Positions 24,993 to 35,407 of a DNA stretch of 43,140 nt are shown one piece after another; position 1 is the stretch's first letter, and every line of letters begins with the position of its first letter. The stretch comes from an uncultured Chromatiaceae bacterium (GTDB taxonomy: Bacteria > Pseudomonadota > Gammaproteobacteria > Enterobacterales > Alteromonadaceae). Location of the stretch: contig CAMLSF010000010.1 of the NCBI GenBank assembly GCA_946482615.1, positions 1 through 43,140 on the forward strand. The letters are read 5' to 3'. The position numbers and the translations under genes are program-made. Below the pieces are notes generated by a model, which was given only the letters and a program-made list of their open reading frames with translations, was not told where the DNA came from and searched no databases.

Positions 24993-25742
24993 ATGTCACA
25001 CATTCACTCTTTAACCCACAAAATCGCCATAGTTACCGGCGGCTCACGCAGTATAGGTGCAGCGATAGTTCGCCGTCTGGCGGCAGAAGGTGCCACTGTC
25101 GCCTTTACTTACCATGCTTCTCCGGAAAAAGCCGAAGCACTGGTTGCCGAAATACAACAAGCAGGTGGCAATGCGCTTGCTATTCAGGCTGATGCAGGCA
25201 ACCCACAGGCCGTCAGAAACGCCATCAGTCAGGTCGCCAGCAGTTTTGGCAAAGTAGATATTCTGGTCAATAACGCTGGCATCAGTGTATTGGGCCAGGC
25301 TGAAGAGATCGCCTTTGCAGATTTTGAACGCATTCTGGCGGTGAACGTCACAGGTGTTTTTGTCGCTACTCAGGAAGCCTTAAAACATATGGGCGCAGGC
25401 GGCCGTATTATCCAGATTGGCAGCTCCATGGTGCAACACGCCGCCTTTGGTACAGCTTCGGCTTACACTTTAACCAAAGGCGCAGTGGCAGGTTTTAGCC
25501 GTGGTCTGGTGCGGGATTTAGGTCCTCGTGGTATCACAGTAAATACAGTACACCCGGGGCCAACCGACAGCGATATGAACCCGGCTGATGGCCCTGTGGC
25601 CGATTTCGTCCGGCCGAAAATTGCAGTGGGCCGTTATGGCGAAGGCCAGGATATCGCCAGTGCTGTGGCTTATCTGGCCAGTGCGGAAGCAGCTTTTGTG
25701 TCTGGTGCCGAATTACTGGTGGATGGCGGCTTTACCGCTTAA
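24993..25742 (+). CDS. Short-chain dehydrogenase/reductase (SDR)
   Basis: A 249-residue classical SDR. It shows the Rossmann motif TGGSRSIG (15-22), NNAG (93-96), the catalytic set S144, Y158 and K162 (YTLTK), and HPGPTDSDMNP after the active site. The Ser and Arg in GGSRSIG suggest preference for NADP(H). It is 3-oxoacyl-ACP reductase-like and will reduce or oxidise a carbonyl/alcohol, but the substrate cannot be named. GAGGA stands before the ATG. The next gene, an NADP-binding reductase, begins 10 nt after its stop. LysR-controlled SDR pairs of this sort often act in detoxifying reactive carbonyls, an inference only. Confidence 0.92.
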   Translation: MSHIHSLTHKIAIVTGGSRSIGAAIVRRLAAEGATVAFTYHASPEKAEALVAEIQQAGGNALAIQADAGNPQAVRNAISQVASSFGKVDILVNNAGISVLGQAEEIAFADFERILAVNVTGVFVATQEALKHMGAGGRIIQIGSSMVQHAAFGTASAYTLTKGAVAGFSRGLVRDLGPRGITVNTVHPGPTDSDMNPADGPVADFVRPKIAVGRYGEGQDIASAVAYLASAEAAFVSGAELLVDGGFTA

Positions 25743-25752
25743 GGAGCAGGTT

Positions 25753-26346
25753 ATGACTATCGGAATTATTGGTGCAGGTGCCATTGGTGCTGCTATAGCC
25801 AGATTGCTGAGCCAACAGGGTTTCAAGCTGAGTATTGCCAATAGCCGTGGCCCTGAAAGCCTGGCTAGCTTGATCACCGAACTGGGGCCTAATGCCCGGG
25901 CTGTGACAGTGCAGCAAGCCAGTAAAGCAGAGCTTGTGTTTCTGGCAGTGAACTGGTCAAAACTGCCGCAGGCAGTTAAAGAGTTAGGGCCATGGGACGG
26001 ACGGATAGTGGTCGACACCAACAATCCGATTGAAGCCCCATTGTTCAAACCCTTTGATCTGGCGGGCAAAGCCTCCAGTCAGGTGGTCGCAGAGATGTTA
26101 CCTGGCGCTTTAGTGGTAAAAGCATTTAATCACTTATCACCCGCTTTGCTGGCCAATCCAGCGGCTGAGGGTGGCAAAAGAGTGTTGTTTTTCTCCGGAG
26201 AACACCCTGCAGCCAAACAAAAAGTGGCCACTTTGATCGAAAAACTGGGGTTCTTTGGCATAGACCTTGGCACTCTGGAACAAGGCCGTTTGGCTCAGTT
26301 TCCGGGTGGCCCATTGCCAGCCTTAAATCTGGTGAAACATCACTGA
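25753..26346 (+). CDS. NADPH-dependent F420 reductase-like NAD(P)-binding protein
   Basis: A 197-residue protein with an N-terminal Rossmann fold: MTIGIIGAGAIG has the G-x-G-x-x-G at residues 7-12, and NSRGP after the second strand suggests NADP binding. AELVFLAVNWSKLPQA, VDTNNPIE and VVKAFNHL resemble the F420-dependent NADP reductase-like family found widely in bacteria that lack F420. A longer open frame runs back to 25588 inside the SDR gene, but AAGGAG at 25741-25746 fixes the ATG at 25753. The substrate is unknown. It forms an operon with the SDR. Confidence 0.88.
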   Translation: MTIGIIGAGAIGAAIARLLSQQGFKLSIANSRGPESLASLITELGPNARAVTVQQASKAELVFLAVNWSKLPQAVKELGPWDGRIVVDTNNPIEAPLFKPFDLAGKASSQVVAEMLPGALVVKAFNHLSPALLANPAAEGGKRVLFFSGEHPAAKQKVATLIEKLGFFGIDLGTLEQGRLAQFPGGPLPALNLVKHH

Positions 26347-26373
26347 AGCAGGTTCTCTGGTATGAAGGGCACA

Positions 26374-26405
26374 AAGGTCTGGACTAAACATTCCAGACCT
26401 TTTTT
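26374..26405 (+). terminator. Rho-independent terminator of the SDR-reductase operon
   Basis: A 10-bp perfect stem (26374-26383 with 26392-26401) with an 8-nt loop runs into a T tract that ends at 26405. It stands 28 nt after the reductase stop codon and 11 nt before the end of the convergent RND pump gene. Confidence 0.9.
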
Positions 26406-26415
26406 CCGCTTCTGG

Positions 26416-29400
26416 CTACTGTGTTGCTGCTGGCAAAGCCTCCAGACTTTTCCGCCGGAATTTACTTAACGCCAGATACACTGCAGGTGTGCTGTAGAGT
26501 GTTAATAACTGACTGACCAGCAAACCACCTACTATGGTAATGCCTAAAGGCTGACGTAACTCTGAACCTTCCCCCATGCCAAACAACAGAGGCACAGCCC
26601 CTAACAAAGCGGCGAAGTTGGTCATTAAGATAGGCCGCAACCTTTGTGCTGCAGCCAAAGCAACAGCCTCTTTCGGCGATAAGCCCAGATCCCGCTCCGC
26701 ATGCAAAGCAAAATCGACCAGCAAAATAGCGTTTTTCATCACTATACCAATCAGCAAAAACAGCCCAAGCAAAGCTATCAGGTTAAAGTCGGTATTGCTG
26801 ACATAAAGCGCCAGCAAAGCACCCAAACCGGCACAAGGTAAGGTCGATAAAATAGTAATGGGCTGAATCGTACTTTCATACAACACACCCAGCAGCAGAT
26901 ACACAGTTAAAATCACGCCAATAATCAACCAGAGCTGATCACCGGTTTTAAACATGGCATTACGCTGATCTTCACCATTGATGGTATGAATGCCACTGGG
27001 CACCATAGCCATAGCCAGCACCCGATCAATAGCAGCAGAGGCCTGCTGCAATGTCACACCGGGCGCTAAACCATAACCTATGCCAACAGAAGCAAACTGA
27101 CCATCACGGCGGATACGGTCATTGGCCAGACTGTACTGATAACTGGCAATGCTGGATAAAGGCACTCTATTGCCATCTGCAGTCACCAGTTGCAGTTGTT
27201 TTAGCACTTCAGGCTGAGCTGTATAACCAGGCGTCAGCTCCATCACCACACGGTATTGGTTCATCTCATCGTATAAAGTCGCCACCTGCCGCTGTGAAAA
27301 AGAGTTATTCAGCAAGGTCGCCACAGTACGCATATCCACACCCAGGCGCTGTGCCGCTTCGCGGTCTATGGTCAATGAAATTTGTTGTGCGTCTTCGCCG
27401 CTGGGCGTATCCACATCAACCAGCTCCGGCAGTTCCTGCATTTTTTCCGCGACCTGTTTGCTCCATTTACGCAGCAGCTGCAAGTCACCGGATAACATCA
27501 ACAACTCGTAATCGCTGCGGCCAAAGGGAGAAGACAAACGTATGTCCTGATCCACACTCATAAACACCATACCACCTGGTACTTTAGGCGCAGTAGCACG
27601 AATGCGGTCCACCACTTGCTGGGCTGATATTTTACGCTCAGCCAGAGGTTTTAACCTGACCCTCATCCAGCTGTTGCTGATGCCCATATCGCCACCGCTG
27701 GAGCCTGTGACATCCGCTATGGCCGGGTCTTTTAATAAATGCTGGCGGAAAGCTTCAATTTTGGGCTGCATGATCTGAAAGGAAAATCCATCGTCGCCGC
27801 GGACAAAACCATTCAGCTGACCCGTGTCCTGATCCGGCAACAAACCTGTGGGGACTTTGGTATACAACCAGGCGTTGGCAGCAAACAGCAGCACTAATCC
27901 GGCTAACAACCAGCGATAATGGCTTAAGCTCCAACTGACACTCTGGTGATACTTCTGCTGAAACTTCTGGAAAGCGCCGGTTTGGCTGTCGCCCGGCTTT
28001 TTACCCTTCAACAATAAAGCAGATAAGCTTGGCGTTAAGGTCAAAGAAATCAACAGACTGATGGTCATAGCGGCGGCCAAAGTAATAGAAAACTCGCGGA
28101 ACAAGCGTTCGACCAACCCACCCATAAACAAAATCGACAGGAAAATAACCACCAGTGCTAAGTTCATCGCCAGCAAAGTAAAACCTACTTCAGACGCCCC
28201 TTGCCGCGCCGCCTGCAAAGGCGTTAACCCCCGTTCTATATGGCGTTTAATATTTTCCACCACCACTATGGCGTCGTCCACTACTAAACCTGTGGCGACA
28301 ATCAGTGCCATCACCGACAAATTATTCAGTGAAAAATCACACAGATACATCACAGTAAAAGAGCCCACCAAAGACACTGGGATGGCCAGACTGGGGATCA
28401 AAGCACTACGCAGGCTGCCTAAAAAGGCCCAGACCACCAGCACCACTAAAGCCACAGCGATCAATAAACTGATTTGCGCTTCCGTTAAGGTGGCGCGGAT
28501 CACCGGGCTGCGGTCCATCACTACAGCTAAATCAGCATCTGCTGGTATCAAGGCCTGTAACAGCGGCATTTGCTGATAAATCGCATCTATGGTCTCCACT
28601 ATATTGGCACCGGTGCGACGGCTGATCAGTAAAATCACCGCGTTTTTATCGTTATGAAAACCTGCGCTGTAGCGGTTTTCTGTCGAGTCTGTCACTAACG
28701 CCACATCCGACAAACGGATAGGGGCGCCATTCACGTATTTCACCACTAAATTCTGATAGTCCGAGGCCTGACGTAAGGTCTGACTGGTCGCCAGTTGCCA
28801 GCGTTGATCGCTGCTTTCCAGAACGCCCAAAGGCACTGAGGCATTAGCCCCACTGATAGCGCTGCGCACTTCATCCAAAGCGACACCATATTGAGTCAGC
28901 ATGCCGGGGTTTAATTGCACCCGCACTGCAGGCAAAGACGCCCCTGTGACTTCAACCTGACCCACACCTGTAATAGCAGCCAGTTTTTGTGCCAGCACGG
29001 TAGAAGCCGCGTCATACAAAACACTGGACGCTAAATGTTCAGAGCTTAACGCCAGCGCCATCACAGGCGCCTGGGACGGGTTAAATTTACGGTAACTCGG
29101 ATTACCCGGCATACCGGACGGCAACTGACTACGGGCGGCATTAATAGCAGCCTGCACTTCACGGGCGGCTTCATCCACATTACGGTCTAAGTCAAACTCC
29201 AGCCGGATTTGTGCTGAACCCTGATTGCTGCTGGAACTGATACGGTTGATACCGGCAATACTACCCAAAGCCCGCTCCAGTGGTGTCGCCACAGTAGCCG
29301 CCATACTTTCAGGGCTGGCACCGGGCAAACTGGCGCTGACGACGATCATCGGAAAATCGACAGCGGGCAAAGGGGAGACCGGCAATAAACGCCAGCACAA

Positions 29401-29478
29401 GATACCAAGCAGCAAAATAGCAGTGGCAATTAAACCACTGGCGACGGGGCGCTGAATAAAAGGTAAAGCTAAATTCAT
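26416..29478 (-). CDS. mdtC: RND efflux permease, MdtC-like
   Basis: A 1020-residue inner-membrane RND (HAE1) transporter, close to the usual MdtC length. It opens with [14 protein letters not shown], has the large periplasmic loops typical of the family, and the proton-relay Asp pair D401-D402 in [14 protein letters not shown] within TM4. The second half has [14 protein letters not shown] and [19 protein letters not shown]. It should expel drugs, bile salts or similar compounds with its partner permease and the adaptor encoded upstream. Its ATG overlaps the stop of the preceding permease by 4 nt (ATGA), so translation is coupled. Gene order A-B-C and lengths are the basis of the symbol. No TolC-type gene is present. 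Confidence 0.88.
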   Translation of the reverse strand: MNLALPFIQRPVASGLIATAILLLGILCWRLLPVSPLPAVDFPMIVVSASLPGASPESMAATVATPLERALGSIAGINRISSSSNQGSAQIRLEFDLDRNVDEAAREVQAAINAARSQLPSGMPGNPSYRKFNPSQAPVMALALSSEHLASSVLYDAASTVLAQKLAAITGVGQVEVTGASLPAVRVQLNPGMLTQYGVALDEVRSAISGANASVPLGVLESSDQRWQLATSQTLRQASDYQNLVVKYVNGAPIRLSDVALVTDSTENRYSAGFHNDKNAVILLISRRTGANIVETIDAIYQQMPLLQALIPADADLAVVMDRSPVIRATLTEAQISLLIAVALVVLVVWAFLGSLRSALIPSLAIPVSLVGSFTVMYLCDFSLNNLSVMALIVATGLVVDDAIVVVENIKRHIERGLTPLQAARQGASEVGFTLLAMNLALVVIFLSILFMGGLVERLFREFSITLAAAMTISLLISLTLTPSLSALLLKGKKPGDSQTGAFQKFQQKYHQSVSWSLSHYRWLLAGLVLLFAANAWLYTKVPTGLLPDQDTGQLNGFVRGDDGFSFQIMQPKIEAFRQHLLKDPAIADVTGSSGGDMGISNSWMRVRLKPLAERKISAQQVVDRIRATAPKVPGGMVFMSVDQDIRLSSPFGRSDYELLMLSGDLQLLRKWSKQVAEKMQELPELVDVDTPSGEDAQQISLTIDREAAQRLGVDMRTVATLLNNSFSQRQVATLYDEMNQYRVVMELTPGYTAQPEVLKQLQLVTADGNRVPLSSIASYQYSLANDRIRRDGQFASVGIGYGLAPGVTLQQASAAIDRVLAMAMVPSGIHTINGEDQRNAMFKTGDQLWLIIGVILTVYLLLGVLYESTIQPITILSTLPCAGLGALLALYVSNTDFNLIALLGLFLLIGIVMKNAILLVDFALHAERDLGLSPKEAVALAAAQRLRPILMTNFAALLGAVPLLFGMGEGSELRQPLGITIVGGLLVSQLLTLYSTPAVYLALSKFRRKSLEALPAATQ

Positions 29479-32400
29479 AGCGCCTTAGCCTCAATGTCAG
29501 CCACTGTCTCTTTGCTGCTTTCTTTCGCACTAAAATGACGGTCAAACCATAAGTACACTACAGGTGTGGTAAAGAGTGTCAGCACCTGACTGACCAATAA
29601 ACCACCCACCATCACCAAACCCAAAGGCTGACGCAGCTCGGCACCTGAACCGCTGGCCAATAACAACGGAATAGCGCCAAATAAGGCCGCTAAAGTGGTC
29701 ATTAAAATAGGACGGAAGCGCATTAAAGCCGCCTGATAAATAGCTTCAGTGGGCGACAAGCCCTGATGGCGCTGGGCTTCCAATGCAAAGTCGACCATCA
29801 TAATGCCGTTTTTCTTCACTAAACCTATCAACAGCACTATGCCGATGACCGCGATCAAATCCAAAGGCTGGCCTGCGATCAGCAGTGCCAATAAAGCCCC
29901 TACTGTGGCTGAAGGTAAAGTCGACAATATGGTGACAGGGTGAATTAAGCTTTCGTACAAAATACCCAATACGATGTACATGGTGATCACAGCCGCCAGC
30001 ACCAGCCAGAGTGTATTGCTCAAAGAGGCTCTGAACGCTTCAGCTGCGCCCTGAAAGGTCAGCTCCATTTCGGCTGGTAATTGCAGTTGCTGCTGCACTT
30101 CTTCAATAGCAGCTACAGCCTCACCCAGCGAATAACCTTCAGCCAGGTTAAAAGACAAGGTGACAGAAGGGAACTGCCCCTGATGGTTAATCAATAACTT
30201 AGCAGGTCTTTGTGTCACTTTCGCCACAGCAGACAGCGGCACTGGAGTACCAGAGCTGGTGCTGATATAGAGCTTATTCAGCGCATCCACCCCATTGATC
30301 TGATCCGGGTCCACTTCCAGAACTACCCGGTACTGATTAGCCTGAGTAAATAAGGTGGTGATCTGGCGCTGACTGTAGGCACTTTGCAGTACAGTGCTGA
30401 TTTGCGACACATTAATACCTAAACGGGCAGCTGCGGTACGGTCTATGTCGATATAAGCCTGTAAGCCCTGTTGCTGTAAATCATGCGCCACTTCAGACAA
30501 TTCAGGCCGTTGTTGCAAGGCCCCGACTAAGTCCGGTAACCACTGATTCAATACATCCTGATCCGGTGTGGTTAAGCTAAATTGATACTGAGTACGGCTG
30601 ACTCTGTCTTCAATACTCAGCTCCTGCACTGGCTGGAACCAACCTTTAATGCCAGGCACAGCCTGCACTTGCTGCTCCAGCTCGCGGATCACTTCCACAG
30701 CCGACAAATCGCGTTCGCCATGTGGTTTCAGGTTGATTTGAATACGGCCACTGTTAATGCTGGTATTGCTGCCATCCACGCCGATAAAAGACGACAAACT
30801 GCTGACGGCTGGATGCTGCAGAATATTTTCTGCCAGTTCCTGCTGGCGGGATGCCATGGCCTGAAAGGAAATATCCTGCGGCGCTTCAGTCACCACCTGG
30901 ATCACCCCACTGTCCTGCACCGGGAAAAAACCTTTTGGCACTGCCAGATACAATAAGGCCGTTAAAGCTACAGTCGCCAGCATACTGAACATAGCCAAGG
31001 TTTGATGGCGTAACACCCACTGCAAACCACGGCCATAAGAGGCAATAATGCGGTCCATCAGACCATTTTGATCATGATGCTCCGGCAGGGTTTTTAATAA
31101 ACGTGCGCACAGCATAGGCGTCAGCGTTAAAGACACCACCAGAGAAATCAGAATAGCCACAGCTAAAGTCACGGCAAATTCAAAGAATAAACGACCGACC
31201 ACATCGGCCATAAAAAGCAGAGGGATCAGCACAGCAATCAGCGAAAAGGTCAGGGAGATCAGGGTAAAACCAATCTCCTTGGCGCCTTTGAGTGCAGCTT
31301 CCATTGGCGAGGCGCCTTGTTCACGGTGCCGCGCGACGTTTTCCAGCATCACTATGGCGTCATCGACCACAAAACCTGTGGCTATGGTCAACGCCATTAA
31401 GGTCAGGTTATTGACGGAAAACTCCAGCAACACCATCACAGCAAAAGTACCAATCAAAGACAGAGGCACCGCCAGACTGGGAATAATAGTGGCCGGAATA
31501 GTGCGCAGGAAGGCAAAAGTCACCAACACCACCAGCACTATGGCGAACACCAGCTCTTTTTGTACATCCCGCACTGAAGCACGGATACTGTGAGTCCGGT
31601 CTGTTAAGACTTCTACTTTGACCGCAGCCGGCATAGTGGCCGTCAGTTGCGGCAATAATTCCTGCACTCTGTCTGCGACATCAATCACATTGGCGCCGGG
31701 CTGACGCTGAATATTTACCAGCACAGCGGCTTTTTGATTGGCCCAGGCGGCAAGAAAGCGGTCTTCAGCGCCATTTTCAATTTTCGCCACGTCTTTTAAC
31801 CGCACAGGTGCGCCTTCGCGGTAGGCAATAATCAGCTCTTTATATTCATCCGTGCTGCGGATTTGATCATTGGCTTCCAGCATAGTGGAGCGAAAAGCGC
31901 CATCAAAACTACCTTTGGGCTGATTGGTATTGGCGGCCGCTATAGCGCTACGCAGGCTTTCGACACTTAAATTCAGGCTGGCCAAAGCCGCCGGATTGGC
32001 TTTCACCCGAATCGCAGGACGCTGACCACCAGCTAAGCTGACCATACCCACACCCGTCAGCTGAGCTAATTTCTGCGCCATCCTGGTGTCGACTAAATCG
32101 TAGACCGCAGGCAAAGGCAAAGTGTCTGAGCTGACAGCTAAAGTCAGAATAGGCGCATCGGCCGGGTTTACTTTGCGATACACAGGAGGTGTAGGTAAGT
32201 CGCTGGGTAACAACGAAGAAGCGGTATTAATGGCGGCCTGCACTTCCTGCTCGGCCACACCCATATCCACCACTAAAGCAAATTGCAGCGTAATGACAGA
32301 TGCACCAGCCGAGCTATTGGACGACATTTGTTTTAAGCCGGGAATTTGGCCTAAACGCCGCTCTAAAGGTGCTGTGACTGTACGCGCCATAATGTCAGGA

Positions 32401-32567
32401 CTGGCACCAGGGTTAAAACTAAACACCTGAATAATAGGGTAATCCACCTGAGGCAAGGCCGCCACAGGCAATAAACGCCAACTTAAAAGGCCGGCTATTA
32501 AAATCGCCAGCATCAATAAGGAGGTGGCGACAGGGCGTAAAATAAAAGGCTTGGACAGGTTCATCAT
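29475..32567 (-). CDS. mdtB: RND efflux permease, MdtB-like
   Basis: A 1030-residue RND transporter, the middle gene of the operon. Evidence is [35 protein letters not shown], the TM4 Asp pair D402-D403 in [14 protein letters not shown], and [14 protein letters not shown] plus [21 protein letters not shown] in the second half. In Escherichia coli MdtB and MdtC form a mixed trimer. Both proteins here keep the proton-relay residues. The start (tandem ATG codons) follows immediately after the adaptor gene's stop codon, with AAGGGG as ribosome site. Substrates cannot be deduced. Confidence 0.88.
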   Translation of the reverse strand: MMNLSKPFILRPVATSLLMLAILIAGLLSWRLLPVAALPQVDYPIIQVFSFNPGASPDIMARTVTAPLERRLGQIPGLKQMSSNSSAGASVITLQFALVVDMGVAEQEVQAAINTASSLLPSDLPTPPVYRKVNPADAPILTLAVSSDTLPLPAVYDLVDTRMAQKLAQLTGVGMVSLAGGQRPAIRVKANPAALASLNLSVESLRSAIAAANTNQPKGSFDGAFRSTMLEANDQIRSTDEYKELIIAYREGAPVRLKDVAKIENGAEDRFLAAWANQKAAVLVNIQRQPGANVIDVADRVQELLPQLTATMPAAVKVEVLTDRTHSIRASVRDVQKELVFAIVLVVLVTFAFLRTIPATIIPSLAVPLSLIGTFAVMVLLEFSVNNLTLMALTIATGFVVDDAIVMLENVARHREQGASPMEAALKGAKEIGFTLISLTFSLIAVLIPLLFMADVVGRLFFEFAVTLAVAILISLVVSLTLTPMLCARLLKTLPEHHDQNGLMDRIIASYGRGLQWVLRHQTLAMFSMLATVALTALLYLAVPKGFFPVQDSGVIQVVTEAPQDISFQAMASRQQELAENILQHPAVSSLSSFIGVDGSNTSINSGRIQINLKPHGERDLSAVEVIRELEQQVQAVPGIKGWFQPVQELSIEDRVSRTQYQFSLTTPDQDVLNQWLPDLVGALQQRPELSEVAHDLQQQGLQAYIDIDRTAAARLGINVSQISTVLQSAYSQRQITTLFTQANQYRVVLEVDPDQINGVDALNKLYISTSSGTPVPLSAVAKVTQRPAKLLINHQGQFPSVTLSFNLAEGYSLGEAVAAIEEVQQQLQLPAEMELTFQGAAEAFRASLSNTLWLVLAAVITMYIVLGILYESLIHPVTILSTLPSATVGALLALLIAGQPLDLIAVIGIVLLIGLVKKNGIMMVDFALEAQRHQGLSPTEAIYQAALMRFRPILMTTLAALFGAIPLLLASGSGAELRQPLGLVMVGGLLVSQVLTLFTTPVVYLWFDRHFSAKESSKETVADIEAKAL

Positions 32568-33785
32568 TTACCCCTTAGGCGCGTCCTGGATCACCTCAAC
32601 TTCACGGTCAGGTCTTAAGCGATCCAGCCCTTCCAACACCACTTTATCGCCAGCTTTTAAGCCTTCTTCCACCGCCACTAAACCATTATCGACAGCACCT
32701 AGTTTCAGCACCCGGATTTGTGCTTTGTTGTTCTGGTCGACCATATAGACATAAGTACCCTGAGCACCATACTGCACAGCATCTTGTGGAATAGTCACAG
32801 CACCACTTTGTACCGCCACATTCAGACGCACATTAACAAACTGGTTCGGGAATAACTCTTCGTTCTGATTGGCAAACTCAGCTTTGAGCTTCAACGTGCC
32901 TGTAGCTATATCAATCTGGTTATCAAGGGTGGTTAAAGTGCCGCTACTGAGCTGCATTTGTTCTGCTCTGTCCCAGGCTTCAACAGTCAACGCAGCTCCG
33001 GCACGAAATGCAGTGCGCACTTGCTGCAACTGAGTTTCAGGAATAGTAAAGACCACAGCTATAGGCGAGCTTTGGGTAATAGTGACTAAACCTTCGGCGC
33101 TGTTGGCCTGAATTAAATTGCCCGGGTCAACAGCACGTAAACCTAAACGGCCACTGATAGGAGCCTTGATTTGGGTGTAAGAGAGTTGCAAAGCGGCGGC
33201 ATCAATAGCGGCCTGATTGGATTTAATAGCGCCTTTGAGCTGATTCACCAGGGCCTGCTGTGTATTCATTTGCTGGGCAGCTATGGTGTTTTGTTCTTTT
33301 AATTTGGCGTAACGTTCCAGGTCCTGTTCAGCACTTTTTAACTGCGCCAGGTTCTGATCTTTTTGGCCCTGCGCCTGCGCCAGCTGCACTTTGTAATCGG
33401 CAGGATCAATTTGCGCTAACAGCTGGCCTGCTTCAACTTTCTGGCCTTCCTGGAAAAACACTTGCTGTAACGGACCTGAGACCCGGCTTTGCACCAACAC
33501 AGTGTTCAGAGGCGTTACAGTGCCTATAGCTTTAATCTGTACTTTTAAATCGGTAGATCCCGCTTCAATCACCCGCACTGGCACTGGCATAGCCCAGGGG
33601 TTGTTGGCCATGCCTGCGCCACCAGCTGGACGCGGGCCACCAGGTCTTTGCCCTGGTCCGGCTTTACCCGCTGTAGCTTGTCCTGGCCCGGCCACAGTTT
33701 CATCAGCAGGCCAAAACCAATACAAAGCGGCAACAGCAACAGCCAGGCCAGCAGCTAAAACAACAGGCTTTTTCAGCAAAGACAT
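32568..33785 (-). CDS. mdtA: RND periplasmic adaptor (membrane fusion protein), MdtA-like
   Basis: A 405-residue membrane fusion protein. An N-terminal TM/signal anchor lies at about 7-25, followed by an unusual Gly/Pro-rich linker at about 32-64. Then come the barrel-sandwich segments VQSRVSGPLQQVFFQEGQKVEAGQLLAQIDP, given here as VQSRVSGPLQ and VFFQEGQKVEAGQLLAQIDP, the coiled-coil hairpin at about 130-200, IKAPISGRLGLRAVDPGN, and the beta-barrel and membrane-proximal domains ending LEGLDRLRPDREVEV. It links the two permeases encoded downstream to an outer-membrane channel. First gene of mdtABC; the promoter must lie in the 347-nt gap that carries the CTGACA/TGTCAG cluster. Confidence 0.9.
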   Translation of the reverse strand: MSLLKKPVVLAAGLAVAVAALYWFWPADETVAGPGQATAGKAGPGQRPGGPRPAGGAGMANNPWAMPVPVRVIEAGSTDLKVQIKAIGTVTPLNTVLVQSRVSGPLQQVFFQEGQKVEAGQLLAQIDPADYKVQLAQAQGQKDQNLAQLKSAEQDLERYAKLKEQNTIAAQQMNTQQALVNQLKGAIKSNQAAIDAAALQLSYTQIKAPISGRLGLRAVDPGNLIQANSAEGLVTITQSSPIAVVFTIPETQLQQVRTAFRAGAALTVEAWDRAEQMQLSSGTLTTLDNQIDIATGTLKLKAEFANQNEELFPNQFVNVRLNVAVQSGAVTIPQDAVQYGAQGTYVYMVDQNNKAQIRVLKLGAVDNGLVAVEEGLKAGDKVVLEGLDRLRPDREVEVIQDAPKG

Positions 33786-33891
33786 AAAATAAATCCCTAT
33801 AACAAAACTATAAATGAGTAAAACGGGCCTACTCTAATTCAGCCGATAAAGCCCTGCAATGAAGCGAGTGTCAAGATTGAGTAAAGATGGC

Positions 33892-34110
33892 CTGACATTC
33901 GGTCAGACGTCTTTTTACCGCGACAAAACCACGGACAGAAACCTCTACAGCGGCAGCGAACAAAAGGATCACTGCAACAGCTGTTGTGGTACTACTGACA
34001 TCCGGCTTTTGCCCTGCTCCAGCTAAGACTATATCTGCACACAGATTTTTTTATGGCTAAGTGTCAGGCTACTGACATAAGGTTGTCAGTCTGGGTTGCT
34101 ACTCTGTCAG
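33892..34110. promoter_or_regulatory. Cluster of TGTCAG/CTGACA hexamers in the mdtA-SnoaL gap
   Basis: The 347-nt gap between mdtA and the SnoaL gene has no gene but carries the hexamer TGTCAG or its complement CTGACA six times: at 33892, 33995, 34062, 34072, 34084 and 34105. Two form palindromic pairs: CTGAC-N5-GTCAG (33892-33906) and TGTCAG-N4-CTGACA (34062-34077). The TGTCAG copies at 34062, 34084 and 34105 are spaced 22 and 21 nt, two helical turns. Uniform chance would give about 0.2 copies. These are candidate operators, perhaps for the WYL regulator encoded nearby. Confidence 0.6.
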
Positions 34111-34132
34111 GGTCAAGTAAAAGGAGCGCATC

Positions 34133-34456
34133 ATGACTGAGTTAGATACCGCTATTGATCGTTATTTTTCAGCGACTAATGCCCGAAACAACCAACTGGC
34201 GGCTGAATGTTTTGACCCGGACGCTTCCATCTTTGATGAAGGTCAGCAGTTGACAGGGCTGGAGTCGATCCGGCATTGGCTGCAACAAACCCAACAAAAG
34301 TATCAGCCTGTGGTGCAGGTGCTGACAGCAAACCGCAGCTATGGCGAAGTCTGGGTGAAAACCAAAGTATCAGGCCGGTTTCAGGGCAGCCCTATTCAAC
34401 TGAACTATGTATTTGCGTTACAGGATGGCAAAATCAGTCGGCTGATGATCCGTTAA
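34133..34456 (+). CDS. SnoaL-like (NTF2-fold) protein
   Basis: A 107-residue small protein of the nuclear-transport-factor-2 fold, SnoaL-like group. It is recognised by LDTAIDRYFSATNARN, CFDPDASIFDEGQQLTGLESIRHWL and the closing strands VKTKVSGRFQGSPIQLNYVFALQDGKISRLMI. Such proteins are often small hydrolases or isomerases, or stress-related binding proteins. No catalytic set can be assigned with confidence. A strong AAGGAG precedes the ATG. The WYL regulator gene starts 24 nt after the stop, so the two probably share a transcript. Confidence 0.85.
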   Translation: MTELDTAIDRYFSATNARNNQLAAECFDPDASIFDEGQQLTGLESIRHWLQQTQQKYQPVVQVLTANRSYGEVWVKTKVSGRFQGSPIQLNYVFALQDGKISRLMIR

Positions 34457-34480
34457 CACCAGCCGGACTCAAGGAAACTG

Positions 34481-35407
34481 ATGAATCGTATAGACCGCTT
34501 ACTGGCGCTGATTTTGTATTTGCAAAGTCGCCGCACCTGCACAGCCGAAGATATGGCAGACCACTTTGGTTTAAGTGTCCGCACTATTTACCGGGATATT
34601 GCGGCTTTAGGTGAAGCTGGTGTGCCCATTCTGGCCGAGGCTGGCATAGGCTACAGCCTGATGAAAGGTTATTTGTTACCTCCGGTGAATTTCTCCGAAC
34701 AGGAGGCTTATGCCTTGTCGACCGGCGTGATGCTGGCGCAGCGCATGACCACTCACAGCTATAACGAAAAAATGCAGTCAGCCCTGGATAAAATCAAAGC
34801 TGTGTTGCCCAATGAAGCCAAACACCGGCTGGAACTGCTGGCCAAAGGTATGGCGACCCCGCAGGCGAATCATCCACAGCAGGCGGATTTGTCGGTATTA
34901 CAACAAGCCATAGCCCGGCAACAACTACTGACCTTTGATTATCAGAACGCCAGCCAGACACAAAGCAGCAGAGCCGTCGAAGCTGCGGGTTTAGTCTTTT
35001 ATCTCGGCCGCTGGCATCTGATTGCCTGGTGCAGATTACGACAGGATTTTCGGGATTTCCGTACCGACCGCATCAACAACCTGCAGCTGCACAGCGAACA
35101 GTTTCAGGCCAGAGGCGACTTTAATGCCAAAGACTTTTTGCAAAGTGGTACGCCGCCAGCTCAACTGACAGCTCAGATCCTCTTTGTTCATACGGCAGCG
35201 GACAGAGCCAGAAGAGAATGGTGGCAAGGTATAGCAAAGGAGCAGCAAAAGGCTGAAGGAGTGGAGATGTCCGTCAATTGCAGCGATTGGGGCTCGTTAG
35301 CCTGCTGGTTATTGTCGCTGGGCACAGCAGCTCAAGTGCTGGCTCCTGATGAATTAAAACAGGAGCTATGCAGACAAAGCCAGGCCATTTTGGCTCTGTA
35401 TTCCTAG
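34481..35407 (+). CDS. YafY-type HTH/WYL-domain transcriptional regulator
   Basis: A 308-residue regulator with an N-terminal HTH_11 domain (about 5-60; MADHFGLSVRTIYRDIAAL) and a WYL domain (about 135-205). The signature tripeptide reads W178-H179-L180, a variant of W-Y-L, followed by FRTDRI (193-198), the conserved Arg-containing strand. WYL domains sense nucleotides, nucleic acids or other small ligands. This architecture is common in small regulators that control a neighbouring one- or two-gene unit. The likely targets are its own operon and perhaps mdtABC through the hexamer cluster. Its stop codon shares the bases CTAG (35404-35407) with the convergent REC gene. Confidence 0.9.
   Translation: MNRIDRLLALILYLQSRRTCTAEDMADHFGLSVRTIYRDIAALGEAGVPILAEAGIGYSLMKGYLLPPVNFSEQEAYALSTGVMLAQRMTTHSYNEKMQSALDKIKAVLPNEAKHRLELLAKGMATPQANHPQQADLSVLQQAIARQQLLTFDYQNASQTQSSRAVEAAGLVFYLGRWHLIAWCRLRQDFRDFRTDRINNLQLHSEQFQARGDFNAKDFLQSGTPPAQLTAQILFVHTAADRARREWWQGIAKEQQKAEGVEMSVNCSDWGSLACWLLSLGTAAQVLAPDELKQELCRQSQAILALYS

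Noticed and set aside
25588..25752. N-terminal extension of the NADP-binding reductase into the SDR gene
   Set aside because: It reads through SDR coding sequence in another frame. AAGGAG at 25741 and the Rossmann start at MTIGIIGAG set the true beginning at 25753.
27051..28576. Open frames of 170 and 171 codons on the + strand inside the mdtC-like gene
   Set aside because: They are antisense to a clear RND permease, and their composition is what the complement of that gene produces. No ribosome sites.
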